Assembly: GCA_016867395.1 (NCBI GenBank)
Contig: VGJS01000011.1
Span: 1-64,000 of the forward strand
Direction: 5' to 3'
DNA from: Candidatus Handelsmanbacteria bacterium
GTDB taxonomy: Bacteria; Latescibacterota; UBA2968; UBA8231
DNA length: 64,000 bases
Positions 28,301 through 36,234 of the stretch are shown in pieces; position 1 is the stretch's first letter, and every line of letters starts with the position of its first letter. Both the position numbers and the translations under genes were made by a program. The notes under the pieces are model-generated. The model did not search any database. It was not told the origin of the DNA and saw nothing but the letters and a program-made list of their open reading frames with translations.

Positions 28301-30396
28301 CCCGCCCCAATGGCCGCATTGACCGCCATCGCCGGGCTGACGTCCTGAGCAGAGAGCAGGTACCCGCCGGCCTCGTCGTCCCCCAGGGCATGGACCAGCA
28401 CCCGGTACGTTCCGCTGAAAGGAAGCACAAAGGCGCTGATCAGCGAGTTGTACCCCTCGCCCCCATCGTCGTCGAAGCCGATCACCTCCCCGCTGTATTC
28501 CAGTTCGAGAACGGCGTCGAAGTCCTCTGACTCCAGGCTCAGGGACACCATTTGACCCGCTGCCCCCTCCAGGGAAAAAGCGTCAATGTCGCCGGCCGGC
28601 TGCAAGGCGCCCTGGAGGGAGTCGCCCAGCTCGAGGGCAGCCCCTCCCGCCAGGTCCTCGTCCCCGGCCAGGGCTTCTAGCTCCAGGCTCAGTTCGTAGG
28701 ACCCCGCCAACTCAGGAAAGAAGGACCGGGCCTCCACCAAGTACTCACCCGCCTCCAGGGCCAGGGCCAGCCGCGCGTTGAGACTCTCCCCCCCGTCGTC
28801 ATCGGCCCCCACCTGGTTCTCAGGGCCCAGATCTGCCGGGCCCTGGCCGGCGTAGAGGGTGAGGTACGCGTCGAAGGCCGCGGATTCAAGGTTCAACTCC
28901 ACCCGGCTCAGCCGCGACAGGCTGAAGGTGTAGAGATGGCTCTCCCCCGTGTCCAGGACGCCGGTCCTGCCGCCGGCCAGGACCCCCTGCGCAGTCCAGG
29001 GCGCCTCCTGCCTGCTGATCCCCACCTGGTAGGCCCCCTCGCCGGCGTCATTATACGCGTGGACCACCACCTGGTACTCCCCAGTGGCGGGCAAGACAAA
29101 GCCGTCGATGAGGGCGTTGAAACCCTCGCCCCCGTCGTCGTCTACGGCGATGGTCACCCCCTCAACGGCCAATTCGAGGAACGCGTCGAAGTCCGCCGAC
29201 TCCAGGCTGAGATCCACCACCTCGCCCGCCTGGGCGCTAAAAGTATAGGTATCGGTGTCGCCTTGGGGGAAAAGCCCCCCCTCCAGGGACTGGTCCAGGT
29301 CCAGGGCCGCCGGGCCGGCGCTGTCTTCGTCGGCTCCCAGGGTCGTGGTTTCCAGGGAGAGTTGGTAAGCGCCGGTGGCCCCGGCGGAAAAGGCCCGCAC
29401 CTCCACCAAATAGCTGCCCGCCTCCAGGGGTTGGGAGAGCAGGGAGTTGGTCCCCCCGCCCCCGTCGTCGTCCATGGCGAGCAGGTTGTCCCCGCTGTGG
29501 TGCTCCAACCCGCTGCCGGCGTACAGGCTCAAAATGGTATCGAAGTCCCCGGAGCTGAGGCTGAGGTGCACCAGGCTGTAGGTATCGATTTCGAGGAGAA
29601 AGAGATGGCTGGACCCGGCCGGGTCCAACCGGTAGGTGTCCTGCCCGGAAACCAGCGTCCCCTGTTCCACCAGCGCCGCCCCGCCCACAACCGCCGATAG
29701 CCCGTAGACGCCGGACCCTGCGTCGCTGTAGGAGCGGACTCGCACCGTGTAGGTGCCGCTGGCCGGCAGGGTGAAGTCGTTGATCAGCGAATTGGTCCCT
29801 TCCCCCCCATCGTCGTCGGCTGCCACCACCTTCCCGGCGAATTCTAGTTCGAGATACGCGTCGAAATCCTCGGACTCCAGGCTGAGATCCACCACCTCCC
29901 CGGCGCTACCCTCCAGCTTATAGACATCGGTGTCTCCTGTTGGGGACAAAACCCCGGCGCGGGAACCCCCGCCCAATTCGAGGGCCGGAGCCCCTGTCCC
30001 GTCCTCGTCGGCCTTCTGCGCCGCGCTGACCTTGGGGGCGAATACCTTGGGGGCCTCCTTGGGGGGATCGAGGCGCTGCCGCTGGAACCGCTGGAGTTTG
30101 TCTAGCCAGGCGGACTGGCCCTCCAGGGGCAATGTCTTGTTTTGTCCGGCCAGAGCCCTGGCCCTGCGGTTGGCGGCCTCGCGCAGTTTGCCCAGCAGGG
30201 CCGCCTGCTGGGGCCTGACCACCCTGCGGGCCGCGGGCGCCCGTTTTTCGGCCGCCCCCTCCAGACGGCGCTTGTCGGCCTCGTCCCCCAATTTGGCCAG
30301 GGTTTGGACCTTTCCGGCGGATGCCGGCGGGGTCATGCCCAGGAAGAGCAGGCCGGATGCCAGTGCTACTGCTGCTTTGGCCGCCAGGTTGTACAT
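25399..30396 (-). CDS. 1665-aa secreted modular protein: about 8 PPC-like domains, 2 cohesin-like domains, dockerin-like double EF-hand, T9SS type A-like C-terminal domain
   Basis: Signal peptide; recurrent FDAYLELE...ADDDGGEG..N.LI...LP..G.Y.V.V blocks; two GP(I/M)(A/T)LDF..(G)DQ...VQL.V...GW...YD cohesin-like blocks; GDFDGSGAVDFDDFFLFADHFG...YDLSGNGEVDFSDFFLFADNFG; LEQNHPNPFNGSTQIRYQL...VYFCRLRAGDQFRVRRMLYLR. Confidence 0.88.
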   Translation of the reverse strand: MYNLAAKAAVALASGLLFLGMTPPASAGKVQTLAKLGDEADKRRLEGAAEKRAPAARRVVRPQQAALLGKLREAANRRARALAGQNKTLPLEGQSAWLDKLQRFQRQRLDPPKEAPKVFAPKVSAAQKADEDGTGAPALELGGGSRAGVLSPTGDTDVYKLEGSAGEVVDLSLESEDFDAYLELEFAGKVVAADDDGGEGTNSLINDFTLPASGTYTVRVRSYSDAGSGVYGLSAVVGGAALVEQGTLVSGQDTYRLDPAGSSHLFLLEIDTYSLVHLSLSSGDFDTILSLYAGSGLEHHSGDNLLAMDDDGGGGTNSLLSQPLEAGSYLVEVRAFSAGATGAYQLSLETTTLGADEDSAGPAALDLDQSLEGGLFPQGDTDTYTFSAQAGEVVDLSLESADFDAFLELAVEGVTIAVDDDGGEGFNALIDGFVLPATGEYQVVVHAYNDAGEGAYQVGISRQEAPWTAQGVLAGGRTGVLDTGESHLYTFSLSRLSRVELNLESAAFDAYLTLYAGQGPADLGPENQVGADDDGGESLNARLALALEAGEYLVEARSFFPELAGSYELSLELEALAGDEDLAGGAALELGDSLQGALQPAGDIDAFSLEGAAGQMVSLSLESEDFDAVLELEYSGEVIGFDDDGGEGYNSLISAFVLPFSGTYRVLVHALGDDEAGGYLLSAQDVSPAMAVNAAIGAGTIAGEISESGQLQLYPFVLAAAAEVEIELRSGDFDAYLTLYQGAGTADRSPDNLLAEDDDSGEGVDARLALPLPAGRYLIEARPLISGATGAYTLEFGSSALADDEDLEGPAKLQTGQTNEGRLSPAGDLDTYSFAGSAGQQLSVGVESGDFDPYVELLHQGEVLAADDDGGEDLNALIDGFALPVAGEYLVRVRSYADQGSGAYTVAAESAGGRLELNGAIEPGAHSGQLASAGQVQLYPFSLGSRAQVEFSLSAARFPAGLALYQGSGLADRRAGNLVGAARALAAGETAQFTQELPAGDYLLEVASPSGQAGTFAFSLKTRAVREARDRVFLVAGELNQTRLTPFAASLSVAPGVKISGQIDLAVDNTHPRSEVFQLIQVQTWGERQSGFRQLEDRVLPGNTRHRVAVDLEAPEEPGTYHLILAGAAEPGAEEIASGTHWESAPAPRWGDGDDLAAWSAQRLALARSQGWVEVEWYQNYQTQIGAFAVEVVVEAPEVVSTGPIALDFDPAPGDQGRRSMQGASPGQTLQVQLHVAGSPRINGWGVLLQYDSDHLGYVGGSFASGGFIPGLVSLVAQAAGQVEVGGAVLGSGAANQGEGHLGTLSFLVQPGFSVSTTLRATQVSFRTLDQGRIKEQIRALGAIRGAVQTQTGPMTLDFNLTSGDQQERKREGVRAGQVVQVQLNVKEAPLMRGWSARIEYDPVQLRFLANSFAPSHFIPGLVSLVAEKTGRVDLGGTLLGGGAGSAGEGTLGTFSFEALPGFSAAELVITRISFNTAASGELAQETYAVATLSGRTTLQGDFDGSGAVDFDDFFLFADHFGQREGGQGWDPNYDLSGNGEVDFSDFFLFADNFGREAQGKLLALARQLLGLPEGVSLEQNHPNPFNGSTQIRYQLDQPARVQLEIYNLQGQRVRTLVDQVGEAGFHQISWDGADELGREAASGVYFCRLRAGDQFRVRRMLYLR

Positions 30397-30565
30397 GGTC
30401 GAACTCCTTTTTTTAAGCGCGGGATAGCCCCTTTCCTTGACGAATCAAGCGCCGGGTCCGAAATTAGCTCTTTCCGCTGGGTTCGACGCCTTCCCAGTCC
30501 CTGTTCGCCTGTACTCGGTAAAATAACCCAAACCACCCACGCCCAAATCGCAAAGGAGCCACCCC

Positions 30566-31180
30566 TTGGCACAGATCAAGGCCACCAACATCGTCTGGCA
30601 CGAAGGCCATGTCACACGCCAGCAGCGCCAGGACCTGCTAAAGCAGCAGGGGGTCCTGGTCTGGCTCACCGGCATGCCCAGTTCTGGCAAGAGCACCATC
30701 GCCTTCACCGTCGAGCACGCCCTGGTGGCCCGGGGCCGGCTGGCCTATGTCTTGGACGGGGACAATATCCGGCACGGTTTGAATAAAAACCTCGGTTTTT
30801 CCGCCGAAGACCGTGCCGAGAACATACGCCGCATCGGCGAAGTGGGCAAGCTCTTTGCCGACGCCGGCCTGGTCACTTTAACAAGCTTCGTCAGCCCGTA
30901 CCGGGCCGACCGCGATGCAGTGCGGGCGCTGATGCCTCCCGGGGACTTCATCGAGGTCTTTGTCGATACCCCCGTCGAACTGTGCGAGGAGCGGGACCCC
31001 AAGGGCCTGTACAAGAAAGCGAGGGCCGGCCAGATCCCCAACTTCACTGGGGTCTCGGACCCCTACGAGCCCCCCACCCAGGCCGAGTTGGTGCTCAAGA
31101 CCGCCCAGTGTACCCCCCAGGAGGCCGCCCTCCAGATCCTCTCCCTGCTCGAAGAGCGGGGGGTGCTCCCCAGGGCCTAA
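30566..31180 (+). CDS. cysC: Adenylyl-sulfate kinase
   Basis: GVLVWLTGMPSSGKSTIAFTVEHALVARGRLAYVLDGDNIRHGLNKNLGFSAEDRAENIRRIGEV; TTG start. Confidence 0.95.
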   Translation: MAQIKATNIVWHEGHVTRQQRQDLLKQQGVLVWLTGMPSSGKSTIAFTVEHALVARGRLAYVLDGDNIRHGLNKNLGFSAEDRAENIRRIGEVGKLFADAGLVTLTSFVSPYRADRDAVRALMPPGDFIEVFVDTPVELCEERDPKGLYKKARAGQIPNFTGVSDPYEPPTQAELVLKTAQCTPQEAALQILSLLEERGVLPRA

Positions 31181-31181
31181 A

Positions 31182-31571
31182 ATGTCCATCGCCAATCAGT
31201 TGCGCTTCGATGCTAAGGGGGTGGTGCCGGCGGCCATCACCGATCACCGGAGCAACCGTCTGTTGGTACTGTGCTACATGAACCGGGAGGCCCTGGAGAA
31301 GACCGCCGCCGAGGGGGTGGTCTACCTCTACCGCCGTTCCCGCCAGCAGGTGGTGCTCAAGGGCGAGACCTCGGGGCATGTGCAGCGGGTGAAGGAGATC
31401 CGCGTCAACTGCGAGCTGAATTCCCTGGAGGTGCGGGTCGAGCAGGAGGTGGGGGCCTGCCACGCGGGGTACTATTCCTGCTACTACCGGAGTTGGAGCG
31501 GAGAAAAGGGCGACTGGGTGGAGCAGGAGGAGCGGGTTTTCGACCCCGACGCCGTGTACCACAAGCACTGA
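31182..31571 (+). CDS. hisI: Phosphoribosyl-AMP cyclohydrolase
   Basis: LVLCYMNREALEKTAAEGVVYLYRRSRQQVVLKGETSGHVQRVKEIRVNCE...GACHAGYYSCYYR. Confidence 0.9.
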   Translation: MSIANQLRFDAKGVVPAAITDHRSNRLLVLCYMNREALEKTAAEGVVYLYRRSRQQVVLKGETSGHVQRVKEIRVNCELNSLEVRVEQEVGACHAGYYSCYYRSWSGEKGDWVEQEERVFDPDAVYHKH

Positions 31572-31590
31572 CCGCCGCCCCGAAGCCGCC

Positions 31591-32592
31591 TTGATCCTCA
31601 AACGCGCCCTCCAGTTTCTAGCCAGCCTGGGGCTGATGGCCCTGTTCCTGTACTGGGCCTTCCGGGGCACCGACACCGAGGCCCTGGGGCGCTTCCTGTG
31701 GCAGATCTCCCTGCCCTGGGTGCTGGCCCTGCTGGCGTTTATCTGCGCCACCGTGCTCCTGCGGGCGTGGCGCTGGTGCCTGCTCATGCGCCCCTTTGCC
31801 CCCGCAGTGACGCTGTGGGATGCCAGCTTGGCCCTCCTGATCTGCTACGCGGCCAATATCGGCATCCCCCGCTCCGGCGAGGCGCTGCGGGCCCTCAGTC
31901 TCAACTGGACCCGCAGCCTACCCCTGACCTCGGTGCTGGCCACGGTGGTGGTCGAGCGCATCCTCGACCTGGTCTGGCTGGTCTTCTTCGTGGGGATCTC
32001 CCTACTGCTGCTGAGGGGCCGGCTTGAAGCGGCCTTTCCCCTGTTAGCCCCTCTGAGCCTGCTGGCCCTGCTGGGCTGCATCGCCCTGCTTGGAGGCTTG
32101 GTGCTGGTCTCGGTGTACCGGCAGCGGGCCTTAGCGGTGGTGGACCAGGTGCTGGGCCGGCTCTCGCGCCGGCTGGCCGACAAAGTCTGCGGCCTCCTGG
32201 AGACCTTCACCCACGGCGTGGAGGCCCTGCACAGCCCCGCGGTCTATGCAGAGATCGCCCTTTCCTCGCTCCTCCTCAACCTGGGGTACGCCCTGATCAT
32301 CTACGCGGCCTTCGCCTGTTTCGCTGAGACCGCCGGACTGGGCCTGGGGGCTGCGGTGGTAATCATGACCCTCTCTTCCATCGGGGTGATCATCCCCACC
32401 CCGGCCAGCGCCGGCCCGTACCATTTCTTCTTCAGCCGGGGGCTACACCAGCTCTATGGGGTGCCCGAGCCCGCGGCCCTGGCCTGCGCCACTGCCACCC
32501 ACGCCCTGGCCACCTTGTTTTACCTGGTGGGGGGCGGGCCGGCCCTCTGGCTGCAATGGCAGCGCCGCCAGCCTAGTCCCGGTCAGCCCTGA
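31591..32592 (+). CDS. Flippase-like / lysylphosphatidylglycerol synthase TM family membrane protein
   Basis: GLMALFLYWAFRGTD...NIGIPRSGEALRALSL...VVVERILDLVWLV...IIPTPASAGPYHFFF. Confidence 0.85.
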   Translation: MILKRALQFLASLGLMALFLYWAFRGTDTEALGRFLWQISLPWVLALLAFICATVLLRAWRWCLLMRPFAPAVTLWDASLALLICYAANIGIPRSGEALRALSLNWTRSLPLTSVLATVVVERILDLVWLVFFVGISLLLLRGRLEAAFPLLAPLSLLALLGCIALLGGLVLVSVYRQRALAVVDQVLGRLSRRLADKVCGLLETFTHGVEALHSPAVYAEIALSSLLLNLGYALIIYAAFACFAETAGLGLGAAVVIMTLSSIGVIIPTPASAGPYHFFFSRGLHQLYGVPEPAALACATATHALATLFYLVGGGPALWLQWQRRQPSPGQP

Positions 32593-32605
32593 GCAAGTCT
32601 ACCCC

Positions 32606-33451
32606 TCAGAAAACCCAGACGATCAGCATCGAACCTCCGATGTAGCCAAACGCTTCGAGAAGTCCGGCCCCGACATTGGGGGCCGCCTCCACCTGCTCTG
32701 ACCCCAGCTTCACTCCGCCGGCCAGCACCAGGTCGGAGAGTTTCTTGAGCAGGAGCAGCATCAATAGCCCGAAGAAGGCGTCCTCGGCGAAGAGGACCAG
32801 GCTCTGGGCCCAGCCCTCAAAGTCCCCCCCAACCGCCAGGCTGAGGATATTGCCCATGCCCACCAGGGCTCCACCAAAGGCCAGGCCCACTGCAGCGTTG
32901 TCGCGCTCCAGCTCGCGGTGGACGTCGTGGGGGGTCACCCATTCGTACAGCAAACCGGCCAGGAGCAGCACCCCCTGGGCCAGGACCCAAAAGACCACCC
33001 CGATCCACCAGGGTCCCTGGCCTTGGAGGATAGCCAGTACGATCAGGCCATTGGCAATGTGCAGGCCCGCTTCCACGAAGGCCGCGCCGAGATTCTGGTC
33101 CCGCACCACCTCGGCGGTATTGTCGAAGTGTGGCAGCAGGGCCTTCTCGGACACCCAGCTGGCCGCCAGCATCAGGGCGATGCCCTTGAGCCCGGTCAAG
33201 GCGATGGCCGCCACGTCGGCCCGCAAGCCCGCCGAGGGACCCCACAGGGCGCCACCCAGGCCGATGACCACCCCCAACAGGTACCCGGCCAGCGCCATGG
33301 CCAAGGCGGGGTTGTTGCGGGTGAAGAGTTCGTGTCCCAGGTCCACCCGCCGGTAGAGCCGGGCGTAGGCCAGGCGTGCCAGCCAGAGCAGGGCAAAAGC
33401 CTCCAGCACGTACACCAGGGACTTGGCCATGGGCAGCAGATGCTCCGCCAT
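32606..33451 (-). CDS. DUF350 domain-containing membrane protein (tandem)
   Basis: FTRNNPALAMALAGYLLGVVIGLGGAL ... LERDNAAVGLAFGGALVGMGNILSLAVGGDF: two DUF350-like repeats. Confidence 0.82.
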   Translation of the reverse strand: MAEHLLPMAKSLVYVLEAFALLWLARLAYARLYRRVDLGHELFTRNNPALAMALAGYLLGVVIGLGGALWGPSAGLRADVAAIALTGLKGIALMLAASWVSEKALLPHFDNTAEVVRDQNLGAAFVEAGLHIANGLIVLAILQGQGPWWIGVVFWVLAQGVLLLAGLLYEWVTPHDVHRELERDNAAVGLAFGGALVGMGNILSLAVGGDFEGWAQSLVLFAEDAFFGLLMLLLLKKLSDLVLAGGVKLGSEQVEAAPNVGAGLLEAFGYIGGSMLIVWVF

Positions 33452-33464
33452 CCTCGTCTCCCTT

Positions 33465-34160
33465 CTATTTGCCGGCTCGCACCGAGCCGCTGCCCCAACT
33501 GCTGCCCCCGCGACCCATGCGCGATTGCACCCGCTCGCGGAACTGGGGGCTGCCCAGGCGCTCCTGGTAGCGCTTGAAGAACTCGGGCCGGCTTCGTTCC
33601 ACTGTGGTGCCCCCGGTGCCAAAGGGGGTGCGGCCCCCGGCGTTAGGACCGGCGTAGGGCTGGCCCCGCTCGTAGTTGCGGCGGTAGTCGCCGTAGTCGC
33701 TCCGGTTGATCTGCCACCCGCCCAATAGCTGGGAGAGGAGCATGTACTGCCCGTAGAACTGCCAGAAACCGCCCCCGTCCCAGAATCCGTACCGGGGGTT
33801 GTCCACGTACTGATAGCCGGGGGGATGGGCCTGGCCCGGGCCGCTCCGGCGGCCATCGGGGTTTTTGGCCGCCACCACCATGCCCAGGTAGTTCTCGTAC
33901 CTGCCGTAAACCTCTTCGCCGACCTGGTACTCCTCGCTGAGCCGCTCCTCCCAGCGCAGGCTGTCGCCGCCGGCCCCGGACGCGGCGAGGACCCGGAAAC
34001 GCACGAAGTAGTCGGGGAAAAAACCCTCCTCCTCGCGCAAGTCCTCGACGATCACCGAGTACTCGGGATGGCGGTTGAGGTCCTCGACCAGGTCTTCGAG
34101 GGGGTCTCCTCCCCCACCGCAACCGGCCAGGAACAGCACGAGCAGCGCCAACCGGATCAA
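33465..34160 (-). CDS. Hypothetical lipoprotein in the PspA/SpeE-like operon
   Basis: MIRLALLVLFLAGCGGGGD lipobox; ATGA overlap with the DUF4178 gene. Confidence 0.75.
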   Translation of the reverse strand: MIRLALLVLFLAGCGGGGDPLEDLVEDLNRHPEYSVIVEDLREEEGFFPDYFVRFRVLAASGAGGDSLRWEERLSEEYQVGEEVYGRYENYLGMVVAAKNPDGRRSGPGQAHPPGYQYVDNPRYGFWDGGGFWQFYGQYMLLSQLLGGWQINRSDYGDYRRNYERGQPYAGPNAGGRTPFGTGGTTVERSRPEFFKRYQERLGSPQFRERVQSRMGRGGSSWGSGSVRAGK

Positions 34161-34702
34161 GCCCCCCCCTCCTTTGGCGCCGGCAGGATATCGGTAAACT
34201 GGTACTCCTCCACGTACTCCCCCTCAAAGGAGCGGTAATCCCGCTCCCCCCACTGGGAGACAAAGAGCACCCGGTCCCCTTCGGCGGTCTCGTAGGTCCA
34301 GCTCACAAACTCCCGGCCCAGGCCCTTGCCCCCCTCCACGTACTCGCCGGCGCTGGAGGAGATCGCCCGGTAGACCCGGCCCTGATAATGGAGTTCCTCG
34401 GGAGGGTCGCCCTGCCTGGCGATGACCTCGGCCACTGGCTCGGACAGCTCGCGCAGGGAGATCCTGGCGCTCAGTATCCACGTCTCTTCATCTTGCTCCA
34501 GGTAGCGCAGCAGGTCGCCGCAGCGCAGCTCCCATTCCCTGGTCTGGGCACCCTCGTAATCGCAGGTGGCGTACCCCACCACCTCCCAGGTCTTGAGGTC
34601 GTAATCCACCAGGCAACCCACCTGCATGGTGTCGAGGGTGTACTCAGGGGGGGGCGGGTCCTCTTCCCCGCCTTCCCCGCCGCCGAACCATTTGCGGATC
34701 AT
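34157..34702 (-). CDS. DUF4178 domain-containing protein
   Basis: LDTMQVGCLVDYDLKTWEVVGYATCDYEGAQTREWELRCGD...YLEQDEE. Confidence 0.78.
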   Translation of the reverse strand: MIRKWFGGGEGGEEDPPPPEYTLDTMQVGCLVDYDLKTWEVVGYATCDYEGAQTREWELRCGDLLRYLEQDEETWILSARISLRELSEPVAEVIARQGDPPEELHYQGRVYRAISSSAGEYVEGGKGLGREFVSWTYETAEGDRVLFVSQWGERDYRSFEGEYVEEYQFTDILPAPKEGGA

Positions 34703-34710
34703 TCCGGCTC

Positions 34711-36234
34711 CTATTCTCCCCATTCCTCGCGATAGTACCGCCCTAGCACCGGCCTGTCAAGGCGGTTGGGTTCCACCGGCAGGCGCTCCATGTCGGGGTC
34801 GAAGAGGCGCATGCCGGGCCACAGTTCGGGCCGCAGGAAATCGAGGGCCACTTCCAGGCGCAGGGGGTCCAGGTCCAGGGGCTGGGTAGCTGCCAGGTGG
34901 AAACCCCACTCCCCAAAGGAAGGCACCAGCGCGTGGTAGGGGTACACCCGGAAGCCGGCCTCCTCCAGGCTCTGGCCGATGCACCAGAAGGCGCGGCGTG
35001 CGTGGTAGGGGCTGGTGGCCTGGGTGACCAGCACCCCACCCGGTCCCAGGAGCCGGCGGCAGAGCCGGTACCCCTCTACCGAATAGAGCTTGCCAATGGC
35101 CTCTGTGCGCGGGTCGGTCAGGTCGGCGATGATCACCCCGTACGGTACCTGGGCCTCCCGCAAAAAGGTGAAGGCGTCCTGGTTGTGGACCTGGACCTTG
35201 GGATGGCTGAGGGCGTTGTGGTTAAGCCTGGTCAGGGCCAGGTGCCGGCGGGCTAAATCGGTTATGGCCGGGTCCAGATCCACCAGGTCCACCTCCTCCA
35301 CCTGGGGATACTTGAGCACCTCCCGGGCGCTGAGCCCGTCACCCCCGCCCAGGATCAACACCCGCTGCCTGCTGGCGCTCAGGCTGATCGCCGGGTGGAC
35401 CAGGGCCTCGTGGTAGCGGCGCTCGTCCACCGCGGCGAACTGGAGGTGTCCGTCCAAGTACAGGCGCAGATCCTCCCCCCAGCGGGTCAGCACGATCTTC
35501 TGGTATCGGGACTGCTGGCTGTGGACGATCCGGTCGGCGTACAGCTCGCTCTCCCAGCGCTCCAGGAGGGGGTTGGCCCCGGCCAGGAGCGCCCCCAGTG
35601 CCCCCAGCGCGCCTCCGGCTAGCAGGGCCAGTCCCAACCGCCAACGGGGTTCGAGCTGCCCCCAGCAGTTCCACAGCAGGCCCGCCCCCACCAGGGCGTT
35701 GACCAGGCCGGTCAGCAGGCCAGTGTGGAGGTTGCCCAGGGCCGGCAGGAGCAGGTAAGGGAAGAGCAGGGCCGCCACCAGGGCGCCCAGGTAGTCGAGG
35801 GAGAGCACATCGGCAAGGGTGGAGCGCAGCGGGCCGTACTGCTGGAGCAGCCGGGTGAGCAGGGGCAACTCCAGGCCGATGAGGCCGCCCACCAGCAGGG
35901 TCAGCAGCACCATCCAGTAGCGGTAGTGCGACCCTTCGGCGTAGGCCAGGTACAAAACCGCCACGCTGGCCCCCCCCACCAGGCCCAGCCACAACTCCAG
36001 GGCGATGAGCCGGGCCAGGAGATCCTTCCTGATCCAGCGGGTCAGCCAGGAGCCCACCCCCATCGCAAAGAGAAAGATCCCGATGGTCAGGGAGAACTGC
36101 TCGACACTGTCCCCCAGGAAATAGGCCGAGACGCTGCCGATGAGCAATTCGTAGATGATAGAGCAGACGGCCACGGCCAGGACCGCGGCCAGGAGCAGGA
36201 AAAGCCCCAGGCGGGAGAAACGCGCCTCAGCCAT
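34711..36234 (-). CDS. Spermidine synthase-like protein with N-terminal multi-TM domain
   Basis: N-terminal TM segments; VLILGGGDGLSAREVLKYPQVEEVDLVDLDPAITDLARRH...VIIADLTDPRTEAIGKLYSVEGY. Confidence 0.9.
   Translation of the reverse strand: MAEARFSRLGLFLLLAAVLAVAVCSIIYELLIGSVSAYFLGDSVEQFSLTIGIFLFAMGVGSWLTRWIRKDLLARLIALELWLGLVGGASVAVLYLAYAEGSHYRYWMVLLTLLVGGLIGLELPLLTRLLQQYGPLRSTLADVLSLDYLGALVAALLFPYLLLPALGNLHTGLLTGLVNALVGAGLLWNCWGQLEPRWRLGLALLAGGALGALGALLAGANPLLERWESELYADRIVHSQQSRYQKIVLTRWGEDLRLYLDGHLQFAAVDERRYHEALVHPAISLSASRQRVLILGGGDGLSAREVLKYPQVEEVDLVDLDPAITDLARRHLALTRLNHNALSHPKVQVHNQDAFTFLREAQVPYGVIIADLTDPRTEAIGKLYSVEGYRLCRRLLGPGGVLVTQATSPYHARRAFWCIGQSLEEAGFRVYPYHALVPSFGEWGFHLAATQPLDLDPLRLEVALDFLRPELWPGMRLFDPDMERLPVEPNRLDRPVLGRYYREEWGE

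Noticed and set aside
27700-29900. Regularly spaced gtcgtcgtc blocks considered as a possible CRISPR or DNA repeat array
   Set aside because: They encode the DDDGG loop of PPC-like domains in an intact reading frame; spacing about 320-350 bp matches domain length
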